64,000 nucleotides of DNA from Zygosaccharomyces rouxii (taxonomy: Eukaryota > Ascomycota > Saccharomycetes > Saccharomycetales > Saccharomycetaceae), in NCBI RefSeq assembly GCF_000026365.1, contig NC_012992.1, positions 496,001-560,000 on the forward strand, written 5' to 3'. The position numbers and the translations under genes were made by a program. A model generated the notes under the pieces. The model was not told the origin of the DNA and searched no databases. It worked only from the letters and a program-made list of their open reading frames with translations. The first letter of the stretch is position 1, and every line of letters begins with the position of its first letter. This document shows, in pieces, positions 52,968 to 63,294 of this stretch.

Positions 52968-54972
52968 ATGTTCAGCATCTCGTATTTAGTACTACTGTTG
53001 GGTCTTTTCCAGACAGCCGCCGTCGCATCAAAAGCTGCATATTCCGCCAGGAAATCAAACAACAGCGTTATCGATAATGGTTATACACCAAGAACAATAG
53101 AATGCCCCTCTAACGTAACTTCATTTTTGGGTGAAGCTGAGGGTCTATCCCATGTTGAATAGGAATGGTTGAAAAAAAAAAAAGTATAAGCAGAACAGTT
53201 TATGTTGCAATCATGGGGTAATTTTACCAATATCATTGAAACCATTAATCAACTTTTTCCAGTGACCAATGTGTCTTATAGTAACAATAGCAAGTTACGT
53301 GATTCCCACGAAATGGCTCGTTATCACCATGTCTGACATGAGAATGCCACTGCTCACCATAACGCTTCAGCCCATAACAACGCTTCATCCTTCCACCACA
53401 ATTCATACTCGTTCGTTCTCAAAATCGAATTAGCTGCATCTGGTGATTCTTACCGTGCCATGTTTAGCGGTGCAGGTACGTTAGCCGCTATGGATGATAG
53501 AACTAGAGGCTCTAGAGAACACGGCTTAGATTTCTAGCTACTTGGCAGATTTATCTGGTGGTGCCTGGTTAGTAGGTATGCTTGTTGGTAACAACTGAAG
53601 TAGCGTTCAACGTATTATCGATAATATGAGTTTAAACAATTCCATCTGGGATGTCTCTCATTCTTTGGTTAACAATGATAACAGTTTCAGCATGAAATGG
53701 TTAGATGCGGTTAAAGATGAGGTGAGTGCTGAGAAAGCCGCAGGATTTCCCTTATCCTCAAGTGATTACTTGGGACATGCTATGGCTTACGACATTATCC
53801 CTCAACTGCCTCACGATGCCGCCAACTACACTGTATCTGATATCAAAAATTGAAAACTTTTCAAAATACGCAGATGCCATTCCCTTTGGTTATAGCGGAA
53901 TACAAGGCTCCAAATGGAGTGATTGACCCTTTCAATTCTACCGTCTTTGAATTTAACTTATTTGAAATGGGATCTTGGAATGAATCTTTAAAAGGTTTCA
54001 CCGATGTAAAGTATTTGGGTGCTAATGGTTCTAACAGCATTCTTGTTCATTAGAATTCATGGGTGGTAGGATTCAATAATGGTAGATCTGCCTTGGGTAC
54101 TGCTGCTTCATTATTTAATCCTGGCGCTTCTCCACAGATGTTCCAATTGTTGAAGAATAGTCCATCGGAAAAGCTTCCCCAACAGCACTGCGAGTGACGA
54201 TACTAACCAAGTGGCCAAATACAATCCAAATCCTTTTAAGAATGCTTGATCCAGTTCGAAGAGTATTACTTTGACAAAGCAAGATTCTCTGTACTTGGTT
54301 GATGGCGGTGAAGACGGACAAGAAATTCCATTCATTCCACTACTACAAAAAGAGTGTGATTTGCAAGTCATGTTTATCCTAGATTCTTCTGTCGACACTC
54401 CAGATAACTGGTCAGATGGTTTTCCCTTAGCGGCTACTTACGAACGTCGATTCGGTGAGATGGGTAAGAACATTGAATTCCCACCTGTTTCTGATCTGAA
54501 GACTTTTGAAGAAAATTGAATCTGTCTCATGTCCCACCTTCGACCATTTACATGCCTAATTCTCAACACTCTTTTGCTAGCAACACTAGTACTTCTCAAA
54601 TTTCATACGATGAGAATGAACGTCTGTAAATGATCAAGAACGGTTTCGAGGCGGCTACCACGGGTAATTTAATTCAAGGTCCTACTGCTCCTAATGTTAC
54701 CACTTGGAATGGCACTTCAGAAACTAAATTAGGTTTTGGGGTCAAAAACATGATTTCCAATGTGACCTGGAGTGCACCCGCTTGGAAACCATTTGACAAC
54801 GGTACTGTTAACCGCTATTGTCGACCCAAACCAAACAGCCTTTGATGAAAGCAGAAATATTGATAATTCTAACGTAGACCGTAATATTAAACGCAATTTT
54901 GTCGCCAATCTTTCTGTAAGCAAGAATTTGGCTTTAGCAGCATTATTCGGTTTGATGAGAATTATGCCATAA
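52968..54972 (+). pseudogene. Decayed tandem copy of phospholipase B
   Basis: Starts with an ATG and a signal-peptide-like segment (ISYLVLLLGLFQTAAVAS), then runs through homology to the adjacent PLB to a hydrophobic tail. The reading is broken by many stops and frame changes: TAG at 53161, an A run of about 12 at 53172-53184, and breaks near 53536, 53598, 53852, 54051 and 54518. The catalytic elbow is altered, with GGG changed to GDS after the Ser. Segments such as [19 protein letters not shown] stay readable. It is a tandem duplicate 277 bp downstream of the functional gene. Confidence 0.93.
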
Positions 54973-55152
54973 CTGACGACAACGATGCTGACTCTGATAC
55001 CACAACCTACCAGAAAGTTTTGTTGTTTTTCTTTTTGTTTACTTTATTCGTTTATATATTTTATGTTTGATTACGTTTTAACGAATGTTTTGATACCAGC
55101 TCTTACTTTAACTGCTAATTCTCTATTAATAGGCCACCGGGGCTATTCAAGT

Positions 55153-56316
55153 TCAATCCCTAATTCGAGCGTAACCCTTGGAAATAACATTGTGAACACC
55201 GTTTCTTCTATTTTCCAATGCATATAGTAAATCTCTCATCACTATACCTGGTTCTTCTCTTGCCTCACGGAATCGCAGTCCAGTATCACCTCTTGCTGCT
55301 ACAGCGGATGCAACTTTACCTGAAGTCAATCCCCCAAGCGAAGTTGGCTTACTGGTAGAAGACGTTAACCAACCGTACTGTTTCTTTGAACCAGCCCGGA
55401 GACCAGCAGTAACATTTGATGCTCTATGCAGAGTTTCTTCAGAATCCATTTTATTTTCTAAATCTTCCTTTTCTAACCCAAGTGCAACTCTTTTTTTGAC
55501 TCTTCTTTCTTCTTCTTTCTTCTGATTCATGGCAATGGATTTTAGTGCCACGGAAGTTTCACTCCTTCTACCAGAATTAATCTTTACTGCTTTCCTCCTA
55601 TGTCGTGAAATGATCAATGAATTTGTAATTACGTCTCTCATGTAGGATTCACAAGCGCTTGACATCATTCGTAAAATTTCAGGATTTTTGGCAAAATTCT
55701 GTGAAAAGTTTTGCTCCTTACATACTTTTCTCATGAATTGGTTTACTTGGTCAGGGTGCAAAAATGGTGGATGTGATGGTATTTTAACATCAGTTGACTG
55801 TAAATGTGATTTTGATGCATTCACAGATGAATTTAACAAAGCTTCTTCTTCTCTAATATCAACCCCTGCTGAAAACAAAACATCTGACATCTTGTTAGGA
55901 TCTGACTGTGAGTTTTTAGAACTTTGTGGTCCAGCACCAGTAGAAGAGGATGATGCATTACTCTTTTGTTGTGCAGACACACTACCACTTTGATTAGTTT
56001 TCCCTGGAGGTTTACCTCTTTTCTTTTCACCTTTCTTGGGTAATGATAATCCACTATCACTCCTTTGTAGATCTGTACTTGGTGGTGCATTCTTCGGTAA
56101 TGACAATACTTCAAATTCTGTGCCTAACTGTTGTTGTCCAAAAGGTGTTGAAACGTCCTCCCCTCCTTGTGCACCTGATGCTTCATCAAATCCTGGTTCT
56201 GAGTTTCCTATATCAAATGCAGGATCCGTTCTTCCAAAGGGGGTTCCTGCTCTAGACTTTTTGATACTAGTTGCATTTTCTAACGTCTCCTCAGCCTCTC
56301 TTTTGGGAGAAACCAT
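55153..56316 (-). CDS. TAF4: TFIID subunit Taf4
   Basis: 387 residues (S. cerevisiae 388). The N-terminal half is disordered. The conserved TAF4 region starts near PFLHPDQVNQFMRKVCKEQNF. It continues with RMMSSACESYMRDVITNSLIISRHRRKAVK (histone-fold helices) and ends with the C-terminal REEPGIVMRDLLYALENRRNG. Taf4 pairs with Taf12 through the histone fold in TFIID. The 305-bp promoter is shared with RCL1. Confidence 0.95.
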   Translation of the reverse strand: MVSPKREAEETLENATSIKKSRAGTPFGRTDPAFDIGNSEPGFDEASGAQGGEDVSTPFGQQQLGTEFEVLSLPKNAPPSTDLQRSDSGLSLPKKGEKKRGKPPGKTNQSGSVSAQQKSNASSSSTGAGPQSSKNSQSDPNKMSDVLFSAGVDIREEEALLNSSVNASKSHLQSTDVKIPSHPPFLHPDQVNQFMRKVCKEQNFSQNFAKNPEILRMMSSACESYMRDVITNSLIISRHRRKAVKINSGRRSETSVALKSIAMNQKKEEERRVKKRVALGLEKEDLENKMDSEETLHRASNVTAGLRAGSKKQYGWLTSSTSKPTSLGGLTSGKVASAVAARGDTGLRFREAREEPGIVMRDLLYALENRRNGVHNVISKGYARIRD

Positions 56317-56621
56317 ACTAGGGAAATAAAATGTACAGAGAAATTACTCTAAGCGTCTCCACTAACAAATGAATACAGCAGGCAACTCTAACTGTATGCT
56401 TATTCACGTTAATCTCTGGTTTTGAAGGGCCATTTGGCGTCAAAGTTCATCGACTTTTAAATTTTTTTGACCTTATCGTGAACTACTTTACCCGGACAAA
56501 TGTTCTTTAGAAAAAAATTGAAAAATTTCAGCTCATCGCAGCTAATCGAAGCTCATCGCATGATTAATGAGCTAATCTTGAAGTCTTCTAGCAGCTCGAT
56601 CGAACCAGTACTATTTGCATA
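56317..56621. other. TAF4-RCL1 shared promoter
   Basis: 305 bp, divergent. Besides the RCL1 RRPE/PAC module (listed), I see nothing specific for TAF4. Confidence 0.6.
56518..56560 (+). promoter_or_regulatory. RCL1: RRPE plus two PAC boxes of RCL1
   Basis: TTGAAAAATTTCA (56518-56530, RRPE) is directly followed by PAC GCTCATCGCA (56531-56540), a degenerate unit GCTAATCGAA, and a second PAC (56551-56560). The module ends 61 bp before the RCL1 ATG. This is the classic ribosome-biogenesis promoter grammar. Confidence 0.85.
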
Positions 56622-57719
56622 ATGTCATCCAGGCCTTCATATGTTGTTTTTCAAGGTTCTCAGAATTTTCGACTGAGAATAATGTTAGCCACTTTGTCTG
56701 GTAAAGCGGTCAAGATAGAGAAGATTCGTTCAAATGATTTGAATCCAGGTCTCAAGGATTATGAAGTTTCATTCTTAAGATTGATGGAATCTGTCACTAA
56801 TGGAAGTGCTATAGAGATATCATATACCGGTACGACGGTTATTTACAGACCGGGTATTATCGTAGGTGGATCCGTTACGCATAACTGCCCCATGAGCAAA
56901 CCTGTTGGATATTTTGTGGAACCAATGCTATATCTAGCACCATTTTCTAAAAGGAAATTTTCAATTGTCTTTCGTGGATGTACTGCATCTCATTATGATG
57001 CTGGTATTGAGGTTATTAAATGGGGGTTATTACCAGTCCTAGAGAGATTTGGTGTCAGAGAATGTGCACTACATACTTTAAAAAGAGGTTCCCCACCTCA
57101 AGGTGGTGGTGAAGTTCATCTAATTGTGGATTCTTTAATACCACAACCTATTACAATGCATAATTTGGATAGAATTACGATAGCTTCCATTAGAGGAGTG
57201 GCTTATTCGACAAGAGTAAGTCCTTCAATGGTTAATAGAATGATTGATGCAGCAAGAAAGGTATTGAAACCTGTAAATTGTGAGGTAAACATATCAGCTG
57301 ACGTTTGGAGAGGTGAAAATTCAGGTAAGAGCCCAGGATGGGGTATAACACTTGTAGCCGCCACCAAAAAAGGTTGGTGTGTATTTGCGGAAGATATTGG
57401 TGATGCCGGTGATGTTCCAGAAGATATTGGTACAAAAGTTGCATATCAATTGTTAGAAGAAATTTCCATCAGTGGCGCTGTAGGTCGTAATCAGTTACCG
57501 CTAGCTATCGTTTACATGATTATTGGTAAGGAGGACATTGGTAGACTGAGGATTACGAGAGATCAAATCGATGAAAAATTTATACATCTACTAAGAGATA
57601 TCAAAAGTATCTTCGGCAGTGAAATATATTTAAAACCTGTGGATGATGATGACACTGGTGATCTGATAGCTATGGTGAAGGGTGTAGGGTTCACCAACAC
57701 CAGTAAAAAAATTGCTTAG
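56622..57719 (+). CDS. RCL1: 18S rRNA processing factor Rcl1
   Basis: 365 residues (S. cerevisiae 367). It has the RNA 3'-phosphate cyclase fold without the cyclase catalytic His: FQGSQNFRLRIMLATLSGKAV, then GSVTHNCPMSKPVGYFVEP and GSPPQGGGEVHLIVDSL. Rcl1 joins the SSU processome with Bms1 and is needed for early pre-18S cleavage. The RRPE/PAC promoter agrees with this. The S. cerevisiae PLB3-RCL1-MDM12-COQ10 order is interleaved here with TAF4, MVP1 and AIM34. Confidence 0.97.
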   Translation: MSSRPSYVVFQGSQNFRLRIMLATLSGKAVKIEKIRSNDLNPGLKDYEVSFLRLMESVTNGSAIEISYTGTTVIYRPGIIVGGSVTHNCPMSKPVGYFVEPMLYLAPFSKRKFSIVFRGCTASHYDAGIEVIKWGLLPVLERFGVRECALHTLKRGSPPQGGGEVHLIVDSLIPQPITMHNLDRITIASIRGVAYSTRVSPSMVNRMIDAARKVLKPVNCEVNISADVWRGENSGKSPGWGITLVAATKKGWCVFAEDIGDAGDVPEDIGTKVAYQLLEEISISGAVGRNQLPLAIVYMIIGKEDIGRLRITRDQIDEKFIHLLRDIKSIFGSEIYLKPVDDDDTGDLIAMVKGVGFTNTSKKIA

Positions 57720-57805
57720 GCATGCTATGTTCCTTCTTTCCGTCATGGGGTTTTGTACTTTTCAGCACCTATAAAATGTAGATATATATATAAATACATC
57801 ATTAA

Positions 57806-59458
57806 TTATTGATAAGACAGTGGCATATCCATCAGGTTGTCAGTCAATTTTTCCCATTCATTCAATTTGAGCCCAGCAAAACTTGCGTTTAATTTGGACC
57901 ATGCTTGGAATGCTCTAGTTATAATGAATTGAGTTTCTTGGAAAATGGTAAATTCTTCTAAGATACATTGTCTGATTAACCACGCCCTGTTCAGTTCCAG
58001 TACTATACATTTCTTATCTCTTTGGATAGCAGTTCTAATCTTGTCGTATTCAGCACCGCTAACATCTGGTTTCCCCTTCATAGTTTGTAATTTCTCAAAA
58101 TTTATTTCTACACGTCTCTGTAATTGAGGAACGTTATTTCCGGCCATTATTCGATACCTTTCGAACAATCCCTTTAAGGAGAACAAAACATCAACAAATA
58201 TTTTGAATTTTGGTATCAATGAACTGGAGGAGGCATCCACTTCCTGTTCATTGTATTCGGTCGTAGTTTGCAAATGTTTACCAATCACACTAAATTGGTT
58301 GGTAATATCCAAAATAGTACTACCATGTTCCACTGGATAAAGTTTTGGTGTCGTTTGTGTGAAATCGTTAATCAACGATCGTAAGATATTTCTTTCATGT
58401 GCAATCTGTTTGATTCTCTTCTCATGCCTTTCTAAAAGAAAGGTAATTTTTAACCATATTTCGATGGATTTATCAATAGATGCATCTGCCTCATTCCACT
58501 GTTCTGATAACCTCTTTTGCCACATCTTTATGAATCCATTAGAAATCTTCTTATCTGTAAATTCATCAGTAGTATCATAACCTGCTTGTTTTCTCCAACT
58601 GGAAAGGTCAGTTGGTACAGTCAAAAATGTCAATATCAAATCATCTTTGCTCAGCACTGGATGTTTGATGACTAAATTGATAAATCTGATTAAACCTTTC
58701 TTCCTTCTTTCCAAAAATTGAGGATCAGCATTTTGAGATCCAATTCTCTTTGGTGGTAATTCTGGAATTAATCTAAATGGGTACCTCTTCAGCAGAACTT
58801 CTTGCAACCATACAAAATCAGAATATCTTCTTACTACGCTTCGATCTTTGGAAGGCTCTGTGTTAGGCAGATCCACCAAATGCTTTACCAGATAGTTGGT
58901 ATGCTTAAACAAAAGACCCTCTCGTTCAGGAATTTCCTCTATTACCACGGTATCAGGACTCAGAGGATGATATGTTTTCCTTACAGACTCAAGCCAATCA
59001 TTCAAATCTTCGTTGGATTCATCATCTCCACTATTATTCTCGCCCTGAGTTTGGCTCCTTTGAGATTCTCTACTTCTACGTTGATCCTGATCTTGGTTTA
59101 AACTGTAAGGAGAAAACAAATTTGTATCAGTAATCCCCACTTCTCTTCCGTTACCGTTATTAGTCCCATTGGACTCACTTCCAACTAATGCATCACTACC
59201 ACTACCAGCATGTTGATGATTATTGGTATTTGAATCACCCCAAACACTCTGTTCTAAAACCTCGTCCACATCTTGAGAAGTTCCTAATCCTCCTGCAATG
59301 CCTAAATTGTTCAATCCAGATTCTAATGTAGTCGACATGATACTATTTGAACCTGCTCCTGGACGTGAGCTTTCATCAGGTGTGTGCCACTCATTACTGG
59401 CAATGAAGTCTCTATTATCCTCAGATCCCCAGACACTGGACCCACCGAAAATATTCAT
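57806..59458 (-). CDS. MVP1: Sorting nexin Mvp1 (PX-BAR)
   Basis: 550 residues (S. cerevisiae 511). A Ser/Asn/Gly-rich N-terminus (1-165) includes [12 protein letters not shown]. The PX domain, about 170-290, contains [29 protein letters not shown], the PI3P-binding basic pocket. The C-terminal BAR-like helices extend to the end. Mvp1 forms endosomal coats and tubules for retromer-independent recycling. MDM12 lies upstream on the same strand. Confidence 0.95.
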   Translation of the reverse strand: MNIFGGSSVWGSEDNRDFIASNEWHTPDESSRPGAGSNSIMSTTLESGLNNLGIAGGLGTSQDVDEVLEQSVWGDSNTNNHQHAGSGSDALVGSESNGTNNGNGREVGITDTNLFSPYSLNQDQDQRRSRESQRSQTQGENNSGDDESNEDLNDWLESVRKTYHPLSPDTVVIEEIPEREGLLFKHTNYLVKHLVDLPNTEPSKDRSVVRRYSDFVWLQEVLLKRYPFRLIPELPPKRIGSQNADPQFLERRKKGLIRFINLVIKHPVLSKDDLILTFLTVPTDLSSWRKQAGYDTTDEFTDKKISNGFIKMWQKRLSEQWNEADASIDKSIEIWLKITFLLERHEKRIKQIAHERNILRSLINDFTQTTPKLYPVEHGSTILDITNQFSVIGKHLQTTTEYNEQEVDASSSSLIPKFKIFVDVLFSLKGLFERYRIMAGNNVPQLQRRVEINFEKLQTMKGKPDVSGAEYDKIRTAIQRDKKCIVLELNRAWLIRQCILEEFTIFQETQFIITRAFQAWSKLNASFAGLKLNEWEKLTDNLMDMPLSYQ

Positions 59459-59674
59459 GAGGAATAACTTCTCCTATGACTTGTATTTAGTGCCTTCTTT
59501 TTTTTTTTCTAATATACTTTAGTGTTGAGTTTACACATTTGAATCGCGCATATCCTTTTACAACAAAGTAGGGTACTGTATCAGTATACTATGGATTGGA
59601 CAGCTGGTTGTCATCGTTGTCATACAATATCTTACAAATGAACTGATACATAAATACATACACAATAGAACTGT

Positions 59675-60451
59675 TCAATTGGTAGTAGTAGTGCCAGTGT
59701 TAGCAGTCGTGGGAGTATCCTTAGATTGTTGGAGGTCCTCTTCATTATCGTCGTTAAAATCTAGCTCAATCCAGCTGGGCCAACTGACTTCCTTTCGTAA
59801 CAGATCCTTGAATATTTCCAGGAGAAATTGTTCCAACCTTCCTACACTTCTAAGTACTGAACCTTCACCACTATGTTGCTGACCGATTTCAGTCTCAATC
59901 TTCATATTTCTAATAATTGATATTCTCTCTAGAGATCTTCTAGGAGAAAGAACATGTCCTTTGGGATCCAGCAGAGACTCATTACCATCTAAATCCACAT
60001 CGCTAATGTCGCACAGAAAGCTTATTAGAAGATGTTTAGATAAATGGGCTACTAGACAAAGGGAATGCAAACCAACATTACTGATGGTAAGCTTCACAGG
60101 TAAAGTCATGAAATTATCACTTGGATAGTTTAGCACTAGATCGGCTGCCAATGTCACTAGAAGATCTCCCTTGTATTCTACTTCTACCAAGAATTGAATA
60201 TCATTAGGTGACGGTGTTATACTATCAGGCTCATCTTCATTTAATCCTCTGTAGAGTTCATCTAATGGATCTGAAATCTCCCTAAGAGTAATATTGGGGG
60301 CTGTCTTACCTAGACTAAAGTCAAGTATTCTCAAGTTACACACATAACTCGGTAGACTGATAGACTCTAGGTAGGTGTTGAGGTGATTCTTTATGGATTC
60401 GTTAAGCCTTGTATCAGACTCTAAATTACTCCAATGAATATCGAATGACAT
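59675..60451 (-). CDS. MDM12: ERMES subunit Mdm12 (SMP domain)
   Basis: 258 residues (S. cerevisiae 271), almost entirely an SMP lipid-transfer domain: [20 protein letters not shown] at the start, [23 protein letters not shown] in the middle, and the terminal [24 protein letters not shown]. Mdm12 bridges ER Mmm1 and mitochondrial Mdm34 in the ERMES tether and carries phospholipid between the membranes. The 151-bp promoter is shared with COQ10. Confidence 0.97.
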   Translation of the reverse strand: MSFDIHWSNLESDTRLNESIKNHLNTYLESISLPSYVCNLRILDFSLGKTAPNITLREISDPLDELYRGLNEDEPDSITPSPNDIQFLVEVEYKGDLLVTLAADLVLNYPSDNFMTLPVKLTISNVGLHSLCLVAHLSKHLLISFLCDISDVDLDGNESLLDPKGHVLSPRRSLERISIIRNMKIETEIGQQHSGEGSVLRSVGRLEQFLLEIFKDLLRKEVSWPSWIELDFNDDNEEDLQQSKDTPTTANTGTTTTN

Positions 60452-60602
60452 GACTGGTCAACGTGTGTGCTTTGGCGGCGCCTCTTATGATTACGCTCTA
60501 GTACAATTTGTAGAAGTCTTTAGGTTTTATTATGGAAAAGCCGTTAACGCTAGTATCTTCAAATTAAAATGTAACTGTAAATAGACGATTTGAAGATACT
60601 GG

Positions 60603-61235
60603 ATGGCGCTTTGCTTATGGTCTAAGGCTACAATAGTCTTAGGTACTATACCAAGAGCTCACAATTTGGTCGCATTCAAAAGTGCTACAAGGCAATTCTT
60701 TGACTGGGGTGGATTATCTAATGAAGCCAAGGAACAGAGGTACGTCTTGTTGAAATCCATAAATTCGACACCAGAAAAAGTCTATTATGTAGTTTCTGAG
60801 GTTTCGGAATATCAAAAATTTGTTCCATATTGTATGGAATCCTTTGTCAATAAAAGAGACCCTATAGATGATAAACCTATCGAAGCTGGCTTAAGAGTTG
60901 GATTCCGCCAATACGATGAGAAGTTTTTATGTGATGTGAAATGCTCAAAACAGGATTCGCAATATAAGGTAGTTGCTAATTCAGTATCACATAATTTATT
61001 TCATTTACTATATGGAGAATGGACGATTAAACCTCATCCTCAAAGGCGATCTTCAACACAAGTGGAATTATTACTTAGGTTTAAATTTAAATCAAAATTA
61101 TATGACAGTGTTTCCTCTCTATTTGCTAGGAGCGTCACTGAACTTGTCATGAAGGCATTTGAAAGGAGGGTCTTTGAACTGAAAAGAGCTTCTTCGATGC
61201 AAGATATGAACAAGAGAAATACGATCGAAAACTAG
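60603..61235 (+). CDS. COQ10: Coenzyme Q-binding START protein Coq10
   Basis: 210 residues (S. cerevisiae 207). A basic/hydrophobic N-terminal presequence (about 1-33) is followed by [20 protein letters not shown]. The START/polyketide-cyclase core follows: [17 protein letters not shown] and [18 protein letters not shown]. Coq10 binds ubiquinone in the mitochondrial inner membrane and is needed for efficient respiration. Its stop codon overlaps the stop of the convergent AIM34. Confidence 0.96.
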
Positions 61236-61900
61236 AGAAAACTCTGTAAATATTTGTAACTCTTCAAGATTTGATCGATAAAACTAGGCATATGGGGCCA
61301 CCACCACCAAATGGTAATGCAAGTGGTCGATGTTAATAGAAAGATTTTATCCCGAAGAGCAAGTGAATTTGTTTGATAATTGTCTTGATCAGTTGAAAAC
61401 CCATTGGCATAAGGTCGTGTGGTTGTAATAATATCTTTCGACTCCTTGATTGGTGAGCTCTTGCCAAAATGATCAACGGGCGGTTCTTGCATATGCTCAA
61501 CAGGTGGATTTTGTACATGCTCGATTGGTGAAGTCTTGACATTAGATTCATTAATTGTTGGAGTAGTATCATTTTCTTTGGTTATAGTGTCATTAATACG
61601 AGAGTTCAATACAATATTTCTATCTAATTTCACATTGGAATTTATCGGCTTAACCTGTTTCTTCGATTTATTCCTCGGTGGTTTAGGTCTATCGATATCA
61701 ATACGGAGATGACTATCATTACTGTTAGTTATATTCAAATTCTTGAGTCTCCTAACCAATTCAATTTTCTTACCAGAAACCTTCAGACCTCTATTTTTAC
61801 ATTCTACTTTCAATTCTTTTAAAGACATCTGAGACCATGGTTCAGCATGGCTTGATAAACCAAGCCGGCTAGCTCTAATCGCCACTAGAGATCGCAGCAT
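61232..61900 (-). CDS. AIM34: Mitochondrial SAP-domain protein Aim34
   Basis: 222 residues. A basic mitochondrial presequence ([15 protein letters not shown]) precedes a SAP domain at about 25-58 ([20 protein letters not shown], then [12 protein letters not shown]). A low-complexity linker follows with repeated VEH motifs. A single membrane segment near the C-terminus ([15 protein letters not shown]) ends the protein. Aim34 is a mitochondrial protein of unknown molecular role. The neighbour MIX17 is as in S. cerevisiae YMR002-003. Confidence 0.9.
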
Positions 61901-62128
61901 AGGTATCCAATGATGTTATTGGTTTACAACCCCAGAAAAATTCGATGAGCTTACTGGCATCGATTGTATTTGATAAACACTCTTTATATAAAAGTGAAAT
62001 TTCGCGTCCAATGACCAACGTGACGATGTATTAATATTTAGATATGATGACTATATACAAATCCTGTGAATAAATAATTGTAGTAGTATTAAGTTCCTAG
62101 GGAAGAAATAAAGAGAGAATAGGTGGTT

Positions 62129-62590
62129 TTAATATTGTCTGGAAGCCTCTTGACATGCTTTCAATTGTTGCAAATAGAAGTCACAAATTTGGAAGTTACC
62201 ATTGTTCTCATCCAGACAGCGAGTAAAGTTTCTGGCATCCATGTCACAAGCTCTCATTTGATTTTGGTTGTAAGCTTGAGAGTCCACTGGTGCCACCTGC
62301 TGTTGTTGTTGTTGTTCTGGAGCAGCGGAGCTACTGCCACCAAACATACCTGAGAGACCAGCACCGAGGGTATGACCTACAGCACTACCAACAGCAACAC
62401 CTGCAGCGGTAGAAGCCATTTGGGAGAAAAGACCTGGTTGTTGAGATTGTTGAGTTGCAGGTGGGTGAGAGTAGGAATTTTGATGAGGTTGTGCCTGCTG
62501 CTGTGGTGGTGGTGCATGACGGGCTGGAGCAGCCATTGTTGAGGCAGAACGGGTTTGAGTTGGTCTAGATCCTGGTCTTGAACGTGCCAT
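62129..62590 (-). CDS. MIX17: Twin CX9C mitochondrial protein Mix17 (CHCHD2/10 family)
   Basis: 153 residues (S. cerevisiae 156). A basic, Ala/Pro/Gln-rich N-terminus is followed by a hydrophobic glycine-rich helix (MASTAAGVAVGSAVGHTLG, about 57-75). The C-terminal CHCH domain has exact twin CX9C spacing (C-DMDARNFTR-C and C-DFYLQQLKA-C). Mia40 imports such proteins into the intermembrane space. It is the yeast homologue of human CHCHD2/CHCHD10. Confidence 0.96.
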   Translation of the reverse strand: MARSRPGSRPTQTRSASTMAAPARHAPPPQQQAQPHQNSYSHPPATQQSQQPGLFSQMASTAAGVAVGSAVGHTLGAGLSGMFGGSSSAAPEQQQQQQVAPVDSQAYNQNQMRACDMDARNFTRCLDENNGNFQICDFYLQQLKACQEASRQY

Positions 62591-63294
62591 ACTTGATAAC
62601 TATAATTTCTTGGTCTTGTTGCGCGCTAGATACGAGATTTCCTTCGAGTTAATGAATGGGGCTGAAGTATATAGTGTTCCTTTTTATACCGATGAGTTTG
62701 CCACTGTTTCCGTTCTCGAACTACCGGAGTGCGGGTAGCACATAACGGAACCGAACTTCGGGAAAGGTCTTAATAGCGGTAGGAAGTGCTGCTATAATAG
62801 AATAATAATGTCCAGTGCACTTTAGTGTTATCTAACATGGGTGTTAAAATGTCTGTATAATTGTAAGTGTAATTGTAGTTAAGTGTGGGTATTCGAAGAG
62901 GCCCAACATTGATATAGATTCGATTTTTAGGCCAAAAATGTGTGAATGGGAGGCTAGGGGACTGAGAGAGGTTTGACATTAGCTGATGGAGAAACCTTGA
63001 CACGGTGGTTTGAAAACTGTACCATCATGTCGATTTCCAACTATGTACTATAGTCCTTATGTGAATGGAAAAGTGATTTACGTCTTTCAAGAACTCCGAG
63101 ACGCTTGGTCATTATGAATGCAAATTGCATACTAGATATTGGTTGAATTTTAGATAAACGAGTGGTTAGAAATGAATGGAATTAGTAAATGAATGAACTG
63201 AACTAGTTGGTAGTAAATGTGTCATTAAAAGAAGGGATTGATATGATAATCATTATTAGTAAAGGAATGGGTTCAGATTGTTTTGTATCACTTG
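62591..63294. other. MIX17-CSI2 spacer
   Basis: 704 bp with no credible ORF. A GC-richer stretch with an imperfect GTTCCGTT/AACGGAAC arrangement lies at about 62708-62752. Nothing else was recognised. Confidence 0.5.
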
